A stretch of 64,000 nucleotides of DNA from Schleiferia thermophila (GTDB lineage Bacteria; Bacteroidota; Bacteroidia; Flavobacteriales; Schleiferiaceae): contig NZ_QPJS01000001.1 of NCBI RefSeq assembly GCF_003337435.1, positions 574,513-638,512 of the forward strand. The letters are read 5' to 3'. The position numbers and the translations under genes were made by a program. Position 1 is the first letter of the stretch. Each line of letters begins with the position of its first letter. The notes under the pieces were generated by a model, which was given only the letters and a program-made list of their open reading frames with translations, had not been told where the DNA came from and searched no databases. Of this stretch, positions 43,661-53,502 are shown piece by piece.

Positions 43661-44551
43661 TCAGTCAAACGAATTGCATATAGCTTCTACTGAGACATGA
43701 AAGTGAAACCTTTCATTATTAAAAGATTCAATATCAATATTTTGAGTTTGATAACCGCTGAAATGAAACCAACAATCATTGTTTCCAAAGAGGTCGTCCA
43801 ACTTTCTGATGTATTCCCTGATTTGTTCTGAAAATGGATTCGTTGTAAAAATGGAGATAAAAAGTCTCCTACCTGTCTTATCAAATATTTCCTTTAGATT
43901 TTCAGCCGGCACCGATTGACCAAGATACAATATTTTATATCCCTTTTTTTTCAGATTGTAATAAATGTACAATAAGCTAAGCTCATGAAGTTCACTTTCA
44001 GGTAAGTAAAGCACTATTGGCTCTGTATTGGGGCGGGGATTCACAATCATTTGATCTATGGCCGAAAAAAGCTTTTGCTTGATCAAATTTGATATAAAAT
44101 GCTCGTGAGCTATAGAAATGGCATTGGTTTGCCATAAAATACCGATTTCATTGATAAACTTGCCCAAAATCTGATTGAAGGTAGTATCAGGCCCGAAATT
44201 AAAGATGCACTGACTTAACAATTTATCGAAATATTCTACATCAAAATCGATCATTGCCATTTTCAGCCCGTTTATTTGAGCCTCATATTCACCTTTGTAT
44301 TTGGAATACTCGAGGACAAGCGATGCTATCTGTTCATCGCTCATCTTTGATATCTTGCTGATTTTTATTCCATTTTTAATCAGGACACTTATGTTCAGCA
44401 ACTTTTTTAAATCATTGTCAAGGTAGTATCTGATGTTGGTATCCGTTCGCCGGGGACATATAAGATTGTACCTCTGTTCCCAAATACGAATCGTATGCGC
44501 TTTTATTCCTGTGAGTTGCTCCAGGTCTTTAATTGAATACTTATTGGTCAT
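43661..44551 (-). CDS. CarH/LitR-like MerR-family regulator with B12-binding-type domain
   Basis: 296 aa from the ATG at 44551; two upstream in-frame ATGs lie at or before the -7 box, so this start is preferred. MerR-type HTH (about 5-60): YSIKDLEQLTGIKAHTIRIWEQRY. The cobalamin-binding-type C half has Trp140-x9-Glu150-His151 (W-QTNAISIAH-EH), the motif of CarH that cradles adenosylcobalamin. The lower-ligand-like His189 lies in ESELHELSLLYIYY (usually D-x-H-x-x-G; here G is Ser), followed by GYKILYLGQSVPAENL. Family members repress carotenoid operons in the dark and release on light. It precedes the sigma/crt operon in the same direction. Confidence 0.85.
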   Translation of the reverse strand: MTNKYSIKDLEQLTGIKAHTIRIWEQRYNLICPRRTDTNIRYYLDNDLKKLLNISVLIKNGIKISKISKMSDEQIASLVLEYSKYKGEYEAQINGLKMAMIDFDVEYFDKLLSQCIFNFGPDTTFNQILGKFINEIGILWQTNAISIAHEHFISNLIKQKLFSAIDQMIVNPRPNTEPIVLYLPESELHELSLLYIYYNLKKKGYKILYLGQSVPAENLKEIFDKTGRRLFISIFTTNPFSEQIREYIRKLDDLFGNNDCWFHFSGYQTQNIDIESFNNERFHFHVSVEAICNSFD

Positions 44552-44578
44552 TAACTCTTCTACAATCATAGAAATCCG

Positions 44579-44586
44579 CAAAAGTA
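44579..44586 (-). promoter_or_regulatory. Bacteroidota -7 box of the MerR-type regulator gene
   Basis: TACTTTTG on the minus strand matches TAnnTTTG and sits 27 nt before the ATG at 44551. No exact TTTG lies at the -33 position. The half-sites TTAAACA and TGTTTAA lie just upstream, so self-control is possible. Confidence 0.5.
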
Positions 44587-44930
44587 AAACTTGTTTAAGT
44601 ATTTAATTGTTCTGTTAAACAGCAATCTATTGCCTTAATAATTTGAAGGCCAAGTATGAAAACCAATGGAATGGCGAAATGTTGAATTTACAAAGAATTT
44701 TTTGTATATCGATTACTCCGGATTTTTATCCACAACCAATGCCTTTTGAGTATCCTTGGTTCGTTTAACAAAATTCAGCCTTTCTTATTTTTTTTTCATT
44801 AACGGGGAATTTTCATTCAGCCGTATTACTTTCTATCGGTTTAATTCCAAACTGGTTGAGATCAGAATTGCATACGGGTTCAAATTGAAGTCTTGTACAA
44901 TGCATGAATTTCCGATTTTCTCAAAAATTC

Positions 44931-44961
44931 TTTAATTAAATTCATACTCATAGTAAAATTG
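44931..44961 (+). promoter_or_regulatory. Weak promoter candidate for the chemosensory operon
   Basis: TTTA (44931-44934), 19 nt, then TAAAATTG (44954-44961): each box is one base off the Bacteroidota consensus, at the right distance from each other and 32 nt before the first ATG. The rest of the 44582-44930 gap shows no gene, only A/T-rich sequence. Confidence 0.4.
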
Positions 44962-44993
44962 CAAAAAAATAAACCAGAAAAGCAATAAATAAA

Positions 44994-46496
44994 ATGGCAA
45001 CTCAAACAAATAACGATAGACAAACCAACAGCCGAAAGATCAACAAGAGTTTTAATTACATCATTGTTTCAGTGGCTCTTATGTTGATGATAATTATTTC
45101 CGGAATTTTTGCCATGAAGTCTATCGCAGACCAGTTGCAACAAAGTTACAAAGCAACCAATTCTTTAAAGTCTCTGATGCTGATGGCTAAAAATTGGGAA
45201 TCATGGTTAACACAGTCGATGAAAGTTTCAGACGGTCTATCAGGTGTAGATGTCGTATTGGATTCCGTAATCAGCAGTAAAAATGAAGTAGAAATGCATT
45301 TAAAATTATTGTCAGTATTTACAGGGAAATCGGATATAAAAGATACAGAGTTATTTAGAGAAGGTTTTAAAGGTTTTTTGGAGTTAAGTGAAGAAATAAG
45401 AAAAACAAGACCAATGGAAGCTTCTTCAGAAGAGCTTTTGGGCAATGGCTTTGGTCGATTATACGCATTTTTAAACCAAATTGAAAAAAGTGGTTCTGTA
45501 GTAAAAATTCAATTGGATCTGAACGTAAAAAGATTGAGTAAAATGACAGATTTTGTGCTGAATGGCAGTTTGGTTTCTCTCCTGATTCTCGGCATAGGTC
45601 AGATCCTATTGGTGGTGGTAATGAGCAATAGAATCAAGAACCTTTTTAAAAGCATAATTAATCAAATCAAAGACGGTGTATCCGTCATCAACGCAGCTTC
45701 AGCTGAAGTACAAACTACCGCAGCAGAGGTGTCGACCAGTGTAGCTGAAACAGCCACCTCTATCGCCGAAACAACCACTACAATCGAGGAAATCAGACAG
45801 ACGGCTCTCTCCGCTAATGATAAAGCCCAGAATTTAATACATCGCTCAGAACAGGCAATGAGCCTGGCTGAACGGGGAATTCAATCCTCTAAGGAAATGT
45901 TTGAAACAATCCACGATCTGACTGAGCAAATGAAGGAAGTAGTAAAAGCAGTAAACAATCTTGCAGAACAAAATAAGTACATAGGTGAGATCACTACAAC
46001 TGTTTCTGAGATAGCAGACCAAACCAATTTGTTGGCTGTAAACGCTGCCATCGAAGCGGCTAGAGCCGGAGAGCACGGCAAAGGTTTTAGTGTGGTAGCA
46101 CAGGAAATAAGAAATTTATCCGAGCAATCAAAAAAATCTACGATACAAGTAAGACAAATATTAGATGAAATATACAAGGCAGTAGAAAATATTGTAGAAC
46201 AAATTCAGCTCAGCATCCAAAAGGTAAAAAACAGTCGCGAACAGGTATCAGAAAATCAAAAAATTGTAGAAACATTGGCTGAAGATGTGGAGAAAACCCT
46301 CAACACATCCATGCATATATCCTCTTCCAGCAGCCAGCAATTGGCAGGTCTGGAACAAATTGTCCCAGCTATGCAAAATATCCGACAGGCAAGTGACCAG
46401 AACTTGATTGGCATTCGTCAAACACAAAAGGCAATAGAAGATGTAAATGAATTGGGTAAAAAATTGCACGATATAATGGAAAAACTTGAACTGTGA
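44994..46496 (+). CDS. Methyl-accepting chemotaxis protein (WspA-like position)
   Basis: 500 aa. TM1 about 21-41 and TM2 about 191-211 enclose a helical periplasmic sensor of some 145 residues. A short juxtamembrane region with no clear HAMP leads into the long signalling coiled coil. The hairpin tip is about 339-370 ([35 protein letters not shown]). The heptad-rich stretches around 240-275 and 470 contain the likely methylation sites. It is the first gene of the seven-gene operon. Its TGA overlaps the GTG of the following CheW gene. Confidence 0.93.
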   Translation: MATQTNNDRQTNSRKINKSFNYIIVSVALMLMIIISGIFAMKSIADQLQQSYKATNSLKSLMLMAKNWESWLTQSMKVSDGLSGVDVVLDSVISSKNEVEMHLKLLSVFTGKSDIKDTELFREGFKGFLELSEEIRKTRPMEASSEELLGNGFGRLYAFLNQIEKSGSVVKIQLDLNVKRLSKMTDFVLNGSLVSLLILGIGQILLVVVMSNRIKNLFKSIINQIKDGVSVINAASAEVQTTAAEVSTSVAETATSIAETTTTIEEIRQTALSANDKAQNLIHRSEQAMSLAERGIQSSKEMFETIHDLTEQMKEVVKAVNNLAEQNKYIGEITTTVSEIADQTNLLAVNAAIEAARAGEHGKGFSVVAQEIRNLSEQSKKSTIQVRQILDEIYKAVENIVEQIQLSIQKVKNSREQVSENQKIVETLAEDVEKTLNTSMHISSSSSQQLAGLEQIVPAMQNIRQASDQNLIGIRQTQKAIEDVNELGKKLHDIMEKLEL

Positions 46497-47029
46497 TTAA
46501 AAAAGATAACATAGATAAACCCACAGGATATTATCTATTTTATACATTAGGTGGACATGGCTTTTGTGCTCCTATTGAATGTGTAGAAGTGGTACTTGGT
46601 GCTGCCACACCTACCGCAATGCCTGTTCGAGAAAAAGGTTTTTTAGGTGTGTTGCAAGTACATGAACAATTGATCCCAGTATTTTCAGGGTTTGAATTAC
46701 TCGGTTTAAGCCCGATTCCATTAGATCCTTCACAACGAATTATTGTTTTTAATGGTTCGAAAACGGTTTTCAGTGACTCCGAAAATATACAGAATGTCGG
46801 ACTTTTGGTTGAAGATATAATTGGCGTAGCGTCTGTTGAATCTTATAAACACTATCGATTGAATTTTCCTGCATCCGATACCGAAGAGTATGTTAGTATG
46901 TTCATCGATGAACAAAATCAAAAATACATACACCTTCCCTTGGCAAAATACTTTGAAAAAATAAGCTTACAGAAAGACATTTATGAATTAATCAACAATG
47001 CTGAAAGAACTATTTTAAAGAATGAATGA
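46493..47029 (+). CDS. CheW-domain protein (WspB-like position)
   Basis: 178 aa from the GTG at 46493, which overlaps the receptor stop by 4 nt; no early ATG exists. CheW-like beta fold: [75 protein letters not shown]. Divergent from classical CheW. It couples the receptor to the kinase. It overlaps the CheR start by 8 nt. Confidence 0.8.
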   Translation: MIKKDNIDKPTGYYLFYTLGGHGFCAPIECVEVVLGAATPTAMPVREKGFLGVLQVHEQLIPVFSGFELLGLSPIPLDPSQRIIVFNGSKTVFSDSENIQNVGLLVEDIIGVASVESYKHYRLNFPASDTEEYVSMFIDEQNQKYIHLPLAKYFEKISLQKDIYELINNAERTILKNE

Positions 47030-48386
47030 ATCTCTTAACAGGCTTGCAGAGAGTATTTTATCAGTGATGGGAATTTACATCGCTAATGACCGATTCGAAC
47101 ATTTAGAAAAAGTCATCGCACAGGCATCAAAAGAACTGGGCCTAGACAATGATGTACAAACGTGGATATCAGGCCTTAGTGGAAAAGAAAGTGATCTATA
47201 TGTAAAAACTTTAGCAAAGTATCTTACCATTGGAGAAACATACTTTTTTAGGGAAGAAGAGACAATGCAATTTATTCGGGAAATAATAGTTGAAGAAGTT
47301 CAAAACAGAATAAAAACCAAAACAAATCTTCCCTATAAAATTTGGTGTGCAGCATGCAGCACGGGAGAAGAACCTTATTCGATTGCTGTAATTTTGCACT
47401 CTGCAATCAAAGAACTCACAAATGATAAAGTCAAAATATTAGGTACCGACATTAATCCGTCCGAGATTGAATCAGCCAAGAGGGGAATATACAGGGAATG
47501 GTCTTTCCGGACCACTACTGATGACATTAAAAATCAATATTTTATCAGATTAGGAAAAGAATATGCAGTCAACGACGAAATAAAATCATTTGTAACTTTT
47601 AATTATCACAACCTTAAATCAGACACCTTTCCTTGTCAGAATATCTTTTTTTCAGGAAAAGAATATTTTGATTTGATTATATGCAGAAATGTATTTATTT
47701 ATTTTGATAAAATAACAATTGCTTCGACAGTACAAAAACTCAGTGAATGTCTTGCAGATACAGGTTGGTTTATTACCAGTCAAACAGAATTGAATGAGGA
47801 GTACTTAAAATATTTCAAAAAACTAAATTTCAAAAAGTCATACTTTTATAAAAAGTGTACACTTCCATTTTCGGATATAAGCAAAAGTTTGGTTCTTAAA
47901 AGTGATGAAAATAGATTTAATACCTTAAAAATTTCCAAAAGCTCTCATGTATCAGATGATATAATTTCTATAAAAAGACCAAGTGATTGGAAAAAGAACA
48001 GATTGTACTCAAGGTCAAATTCTGATCATTTTAATGATACAGAAATGACAGAAAATCAAAATTTACAAATATCTACCGCTCGTGTAGATTATACAATAAT
48101 GAAACAGGATTTGTATCTGGATGCACTAAAATATGGTGAAAAGGGAGACCTGGAAAAAAAGGAGAAAACTTTGGAAGAAATACTGCTTCATCAACCTGAA
48201 CATTTTCTTGCCAGATATGAATATGTGAATTGTCTTTTAAAGAAAAATAAGGTCTCTGAGGCAAGAAGTCAACTTGAAATTCTGTTTGAAAAATTAGACA
48301 AACTTTCAGACAATTTACAAATCGATGAATGGATAACCGTAGGCTCACTTAAATTTTTATGCAATGATTTAATTACTAAATTATGA
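47022..48386 (+). CDS. CheR-type methyltransferase with C-terminal TPR-like extension (WspC-like)
   Basis: 454 aa. The CheR core has GETYFFRE (71-78), the SAM loop CSTGEEPYS (112-120), ILGTDINPSEIESAKRGIY and the conserved DLIICRNVFIYFD. A linker of low complexity follows (about 290-360). The last 90 residues are helical and TPR-like (LEEILLHQPEHFLARYEYVNCL, KNKVSEARSQLEILFEKL). A CheR plus TPR is the form of Pseudomonas WspC. It methylates receptor glutamates. ATGA overlap with the next CheW. Confidence 0.9.
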   Translation: MNESLNRLAESILSVMGIYIANDRFEHLEKVIAQASKELGLDNDVQTWISGLSGKESDLYVKTLAKYLTIGETYFFREEETMQFIREIIVEEVQNRIKTKTNLPYKIWCAACSTGEEPYSIAVILHSAIKELTNDKVKILGTDINPSEIESAKRGIYREWSFRTTTDDIKNQYFIRLGKEYAVNDEIKSFVTFNYHNLKSDTFPCQNIFFSGKEYFDLIICRNVFIYFDKITIASTVQKLSECLADTGWFITSQTELNEEYLKYFKKLNFKKSYFYKKCTLPFSDISKSLVLKSDENRFNTLKISKSSHVSDDIISIKRPSDWKKNRLYSRSNSDHFNDTEMTENQNLQISTARVDYTIMKQDLYLDALKYGEKGDLEKKEKTLEEILLHQPEHFLARYEYVNCLLKKNKVSEARSQLEILFEKLDKLSDNLQIDEWITVGSLKFLCNDLITKL

Positions 48387-48880
48387 CTGGATTAAAAGAA
48401 AAAATATTAGATGAAAGAGCAAAAAGACTTAAAAATATTCAAGAAAAAGATTTTGTACAATCTGGTGACTATTATTTAGTATTTATCATTAATCCAGATG
48501 TTTTTGCCATTCATGTGAGCCATTTATTAGAGGTTGGTAAATATCAGGAACTCTTTCACGTACCCTTACTTCCAGATTATATTCCTGGAGTAATTTTTCG
48601 GTCTGGAAAAATTATTCCAGTGATCAATATTAAAACGTATTTTGAATTGAGAACACCTGGTCTGACATCGTCCGATCACGTAATATTTCTGGAAGCTGAT
48701 GGATTAATTTTTGGACTGTTGGCTGATAGGATAAAGGGATTGTTTACATTTTCGGATGAGGAATTGTTTATGAACCGTGAATTGAGCTTGCCAAAAGAAA
48801 TTAAAGGATATTTTCAGAATGATATAGCGTTGCTTAGTATAGAAAATATTGCGATGAAATTACGTGATATATCGTTTTAA
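48383..48880 (+). CDS. CheW-domain protein (WspD-like position)
   Basis: 165 aa. CheW fold: YYLVFIINPDVFAIHVSHLLEVGKY, FHVPLLPDYIPGVIFRSGKIIPVINIKTYFEL, HVIFLEADGLIFGLLADRIKGL. This is the second coupling protein; operons with two CheW around CheR are typical of Wsp-type systems. ATGA overlap with cheR. Confidence 0.88.
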   Translation: MTGLKEKILDERAKRLKNIQEKDFVQSGDYYLVFIINPDVFAIHVSHLLEVGKYQELFHVPLLPDYIPGVIFRSGKIIPVINIKTYFELRTPGLTSSDHVIFLEADGLIFGLLADRIKGLFTFSDEELFMNRELSLPKEIKGYFQNDIALLSIENIAMKLRDISF

Positions 48881-48891
48881 AGTTGAACACA

Positions 48892-51135
48892 ATGGACTTT
48901 TTAGAATCTTTAAAAGCTGACTTTATCGCAGAAGCAGAAGAGTATCTGTCCATAATGCAAAGTGAACTTTTACGGCTTGAGGAATTAGATGGCTCCGGAA
49001 ACTGGTATGATGAACTTGAAGAAGTCTATCGGACTACGCACAGTTTGAAAGGGGCAGCTAGGTCAGTAAATCTTCCATTGATTGAACAATTGTGTATCAC
49101 ACTTGAAGAACTGTGGAAAAGGGCAAGAAATGGTGATCTGACCTTAGAAAGAAAAATTTTTGATGTGGCAAATGAAACATTAGATGTTTTGAATCAACTA
49201 CTGCACGATGTACGAAACAATACTGTCACGATCTCTGTTTCAGGTGTGGAACAAATGAGAAAAAAAATTGAAAAATTCTTTATAGATACATCAAAACATA
49301 CAGGTCTTTTAGACACCTTGAATTCCGAACACTTCTTGAATACTTCTGACAAGTTATTGGACATTCATGATAAAGAGAATGATGAAAATTCAATAATCGA
49401 AATACAAAATAATGAAACGAGTACAATAAAAGCCAATATCACAAATAAAAAGGGCCAGAATGAAACTACGAAAGAATTCATCAGATTGGCATTTGAAAAA
49501 ATCAACAACCTATTGATTGAAACTGAAGAATTAGTATCTTTTGAAAATCAATTAAATTTCATTCAAAATGAAGTAAATGATTTGTACACAGAAGGGTGGA
49601 AATATTTTAAGAATGAAGTAAATCCTAATATACAACATAAAACATATATTTCTGAATTTTTAAATCGTTTGAATGCAGTAAATAGAAGTTTACATCAATT
49701 AAAACATTCATTTGCGATTCATACAAACACTATATTGGAGCATTCACATGAAATGATCATGTTTCCAATAGCTCAGGTGTTTGAAATTTTACCTAGAATG
49801 GTACGTGACATATCCAAATCCCGGGGAAAAAAAGTGAAACTTACATTAATTGACAATCAGGTAGAGATTGACAAACGAATAGTGGAAGGATTAAAAGACC
49901 CTTTGATACACCTGGTTAGAAATTGTATAGACCATGGAATTGAAAGTCCTCAAACTCGTAAAATACAAGGAAAACCGGAAGAAGGAAACATTACAATATC
50001 AGCATCCATAAATTCAGAAGGAAGACTTGTATTAGATATTGAAGACGACGGGAGTGGTATCAACATTCATAAGATAAGAGAAAAATCACTTCAGAGGAAT
50101 GTAGTATCAAGTGAACAGATAAAAAAGATGTCGGATGAAGAAATTGTACATCTTATATTCACAAGTGGACTTAGTACAAGTGAAGAAATAAACGACATTT
50201 CCGGACATGGACTAGGAATGACTATCGTAGCGGATCAAATTGAAAAGCTTGGTGGTACAATATCCATAGCTACTCAACAGTCTAAAGGAACCAAATTTAC
50301 AATACTATTACCTAGAGTTTTGTCCTTTTTCCGTGGTATTTTGGTCAATGAAGGAGAAATATGGATACTGATTCCCGTTCAATTTGTAACGAAAGTATTC
50401 TCCATTCCTATATCCAAAATAAAACACATCTCTTCATCGACTTATATTGATATGGAAGGCGTGAAAATACCATTGGTTAAACTATCAGATGTAACCCGAA
50501 TAAATAGAAATTCAGTTCTTGGTCTTAAAGATACTACTATTCAAGTAATAATTTTACAGCAAAGCAATAAAATGATTGCTTTGCATATACAAAAAATTAT
50601 TGGATTTGAGGTTGGAATTATCAGGTCATTTGATAATTTTTTACTTAAACATCCATTGTTTTCTGGAGCAGTAGTTCTAAGTTCTGGGAAACTTGCGTTT
50701 GTAGTAAAAGTAGATGCAATTTTTAATCATTCTTTTCAAACAAATTCAATGGATGTATCTGATGTTAAAAAACATATTTTAGTGGTTGACGATTCACTCA
50801 CGGTGAGAAATATACTACGAAACTATCTGGAGGCATCTGGATTTGATGTATCTACTGCAGAAAATGGAATTCTGGCTTTGAGTAAGTTAAGAGAAGTTAG
50901 ATTTGATGCTGTAATAACCGATATTGAAATGCCGGCTATGAATGGACTTGAGCTTATAAAAAGAATTCGACAGGAGGAGAAATGGAAATATTTGCCGGTA
51001 GTGATAGTTTCAACTCTTGACCGTGAAATCGATCAGCAAAAAGGTTTTAAAGCAGGTGCTAATGCCTATATTACCAAAGGAAGTTTTGAGAAAGGCAAAT
51101 TGTTGGAAATACTTAATACTTTGATTTCTAAATGA
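48892..51135 (+). CDS. cheA: CheA-type histidine kinase with C-terminal receiver (WspE-like)
   Basis: 747 aa from the ATG at 48892 (an in-frame TTG at 48883 is less likely). Domains: Hpt with His50 in YRTTHSLKGAARS; a linker without a P2 domain; HATPase with N-box LVRNCIDHGIESP, G1 LDIEDDGSGI, G2 GHGLGMTIVADQIEKLGG; a CheW-like regulatory domain (about 475-615); receiver with Asp677 in VITDIEMP. Hpt-ATPase-CheW-REC in one chain is the WspE layout. 4-nt overlap with cheB. Confidence 0.94.
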   Translation: MDFLESLKADFIAEAEEYLSIMQSELLRLEELDGSGNWYDELEEVYRTTHSLKGAARSVNLPLIEQLCITLEELWKRARNGDLTLERKIFDVANETLDVLNQLLHDVRNNTVTISVSGVEQMRKKIEKFFIDTSKHTGLLDTLNSEHFLNTSDKLLDIHDKENDENSIIEIQNNETSTIKANITNKKGQNETTKEFIRLAFEKINNLLIETEELVSFENQLNFIQNEVNDLYTEGWKYFKNEVNPNIQHKTYISEFLNRLNAVNRSLHQLKHSFAIHTNTILEHSHEMIMFPIAQVFEILPRMVRDISKSRGKKVKLTLIDNQVEIDKRIVEGLKDPLIHLVRNCIDHGIESPQTRKIQGKPEEGNITISASINSEGRLVLDIEDDGSGINIHKIREKSLQRNVVSSEQIKKMSDEEIVHLIFTSGLSTSEEINDISGHGLGMTIVADQIEKLGGTISIATQQSKGTKFTILLPRVLSFFRGILVNEGEIWILIPVQFVTKVFSIPISKIKHISSSTYIDMEGVKIPLVKLSDVTRINRNSVLGLKDTTIQVIILQQSNKMIALHIQKIIGFEVGIIRSFDNFLLKHPLFSGAVVLSSGKLAFVVKVDAIFNHSFQTNSMDVSDVKKHILVVDDSLTVRNILRNYLEASGFDVSTAENGILALSKLREVRFDAVITDIEMPAMNGLELIKRIRQEEKWKYLPVVIVSTLDREIDQQKGFKAGANAYITKGSFEKGKLLEILNTLISK

Positions 51136-52187
51136 AACATGATAAAATAAGGATATTGCTTGCAGATGACAGCTTAGTTACCAGAAAACTGTACAGGCAT
51201 TTCCTGGAAGCTGATGGTGATTTTGATGTTGTCGGTGAAGCAGTCAATGGTGAAGAAGCTGTAAATATGGCCGAATTACTCAATCCGGATGTGATCAGTA
51301 TGGATATCGAAATGCCAAAGATGAATGGAATAGAGGCTACAAAAAAGATAATGGAATCCTTTGCTAAACCTGTAGTAATAGTCAGTTCGTTATATCAGCC
51401 TGGAAACGTCCAATTATCTATGGAATGTCTAGCCGCCGGTGCAGTTGCCATAATTCCAAAGCCTCCTGGTCCTGGTCATCCTGAATATCAAAAGCTGTCT
51501 CTGCAATATACCCGTACTCTGAAAACCATGGCGGAGGTTAAAGTAGTCCGGAGAAAACAAACAATATCGATGCAATCTATCCGGACGCAACCACAACAAA
51601 ATACTACAGTAACAAAATCTGTAAATCCGTATGAAATTCTTGTAATTGGTGCTTCGGCTGGCGGACCAGGTTCACTAAAAAAAATTTTATCTGAATTATC
51701 TCAAAAAATAACAATCCCTATAGCCATTGTGCAACATATTGATAATAATTTTGCAGAAGGATTTGCTCAATGGATTAGTACATTTTCTAAGCTTCCTGTT
51801 GAAAAAGTGAGAGGCGATATGCCACTTTTACCCGGGCGAGTCTATTTAAGCGTTCTTCCTAAACATTTGGTCATAAAATCTAAAAACAAAATAGGACTTT
51901 GTAACGGAATATCTGAAAGTGAAATAATACCTTCAGTGGATAAGTTGTTTACTTCAGCCAACAAAATTTTCGGTGCAAATACAATAGCTGTTTTACTCTC
52001 AGGTATGGGGTGGGATGGCGCATTTGCCTTAAAACAACTCAAAGAAGTAGGGGCATATACAATAATTCAGGATGAATCTTCTTGTTTGGTATTTGGAATG
52101 CCTGGTGAAGCCGCAAAACTCAATGCACATATAGATTCAATACCCCCGGAGCAAATAGCATGGAAAATAAATAGTTTATTGTTATAA
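51132..52187 (+). CDS. cheB: CheB-type protein-glutamate methylesterase (WspF-like)
   Basis: 351 aa. Receiver with phospho-acceptor Asp58 in MDIEMPKMNG; linker rich in Gln/Thr (about 143-165); esterase domain with catalytic Ser175 in GASAGGPG, His202 in VQHI and Asp295 in SGMGWDGA. It removes receptor methyl groups and resets adaptation. 10-nt gap to the output kinase. Confidence 0.95.
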   Translation: MKHDKIRILLADDSLVTRKLYRHFLEADGDFDVVGEAVNGEEAVNMAELLNPDVISMDIEMPKMNGIEATKKIMESFAKPVVIVSSLYQPGNVQLSMECLAAGAVAIIPKPPGPGHPEYQKLSLQYTRTLKTMAEVKVVRRKQTISMQSIRTQPQQNTTVTKSVNPYEILVIGASAGGPGSLKKILSELSQKITIPIAIVQHIDNNFAEGFAQWISTFSKLPVEKVRGDMPLLPGRVYLSVLPKHLVIKSKNKIGLCNGISESEIIPSVDKLFTSANKIFGANTIAVLLSGMGWDGAFALKQLKEVGAYTIIQDESSCLVFGMPGEAAKLNAHIDSIPPEQIAWKINSLLL

Positions 52188-52197
52188 TACAAAGGAT

Positions 52198-53502
52198 ATG
52201 TCATTGCATTTAATACAACCCTTAGATTACATTTTAATAGCTGAAGATTCGGTGGTGCAGGCAAAAAAACTGCAAAAACTGCTCGAGGATTACAAGCTAA
52301 ATTCATTAGTTTGTAAAAATGGAAAAGAAGCTTTGGAACAAGCCGAGAAAAAGAAACCAATTCTCATTATTTCGGATGTAGTCATGCCAGTGATGGATGG
52401 GTATACACTGTGCAAGAATATAAAATCAAATGCCAGCCTCAGAGATACACCATTTATGATACTCACATCGCTAAGTGATCCATTGGATATCATTAAAGGA
52501 TTGCAGGCCGGTGCTGATAATTTTCTGACAAAACCCTATGAAGAAAAATATCTATTATCCAGAATCAATTACCTTCTGACCAATAAAATGATTCGGGACA
52601 CGAGCAATGTAGATGTAAATATGGAAATCGTGTTTCAGAATCAAAAATTTATTATCAACTCCGACAAAAAGCAAATACTTGACTTATTGCTTTCTGTATA
52701 TGAGGCAGCTATGGTTCGCAATAGTCAACTGCAGGTGGCTCAGAGACAGTTACAAATTCTAAACGAAGAGCTGAAGCAAGCCAACTCAGAGCTTGAGTCA
52801 TTTGCTCATGCCGTATCTCACGATTTAAAAACTCCGTTGACAGGTATTCAGGGTATTTATGAGCTGTTTGTTGAAGAATATGGCAATACTTTGGACGAAA
52901 AAGCCATGGAATACCTGCATTGGATTAAGGTGGCCACAAACAATATGTCTGATTTGATTAAAGACTTGCTTAATTTTTCCAAATCATCCCGGGCAAATCT
53001 GTATCCTGAGGAGGTACACCTTTCTCAAATGGCCGAGCAGGTTATAAAAGAACTTCGCATGACGAATTTCAAAGCCAATTATCAGATACACATACAGCCG
53101 GATATCAAGGTGTATGCCGATCCTTCCATGATGAGAATTGTGCTGACAAATCTGCTGAGTAATGCTTTAAAATACAGCCAAAAAGTGGATAATCCCACAA
53201 TCTATTTTGGAAAAACTTCCTACCACGGACGTGAAATCCTCTATGTAAAGGATAATGGTGCCGGTTTTAGTATGGAAAAGGCAACACAGCTTTTCAAACC
53301 CTTTACCAGGCTTCACAGTGAGTCTGAATTCCAGGGTACAGGTATAGGGCTTAGCACTGTAAAGCGCATTATTGACCGACACAATGGTGAAATATGGTGT
53401 GAATCTGAGCCAGGCAAGGGTGCTGTATTTTATTTCACATTAAATCTGGATCCAGCCCATCAAAGTGATAGTGAAACTACCGGAGAAACTCCTGTAAACT
53501 AA
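52198..53502 (+). CDS. Receiver-histidine kinase hybrid, last gene of the chemosensory operon
   Basis: 434 aa. Receiver domain at the N terminus (Asp60 in IISDVVMPVMDG), a coiled-coil linker (about 172-205), DHp with His208 in AHAVSHDLKTPL, ATPase with N-box LLSNALKYSQKV, G1 VKDNGAGFS, F-box LFKPF and G2 GTGIGLSTVKRI. Soluble; no sensor domain. In Wsp the last gene is WspR (receiver-GGDEF), which makes cyclic-di-GMP; here it is a kinase, so CheA would phosphorylate a protein that itself phosphorylates a further, unlinked partner. The final 4 bases overlap the opposite gene. Confidence 0.93.
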   Translation: MSLHLIQPLDYILIAEDSVVQAKKLQKLLEDYKLNSLVCKNGKEALEQAEKKKPILIISDVVMPVMDGYTLCKNIKSNASLRDTPFMILTSLSDPLDIIKGLQAGADNFLTKPYEEKYLLSRINYLLTNKMIRDTSNVDVNMEIVFQNQKFIINSDKKQILDLLLSVYEAAMVRNSQLQVAQRQLQILNEELKQANSELESFAHAVSHDLKTPLTGIQGIYELFVEEYGNTLDEKAMEYLHWIKVATNNMSDLIKDLLNFSKSSRANLYPEEVHLSQMAEQVIKELRMTNFKANYQIHIQPDIKVYADPSMMRIVLTNLLSNALKYSQKVDNPTIYFGKTSYHGREILYVKDNGAGFSMEKATQLFKPFTRLHSESEFQGTGIGLSTVKRIIDRHNGEIWCESEPGKGAVFYFTLNLDPAHQSDSETTGETPVN

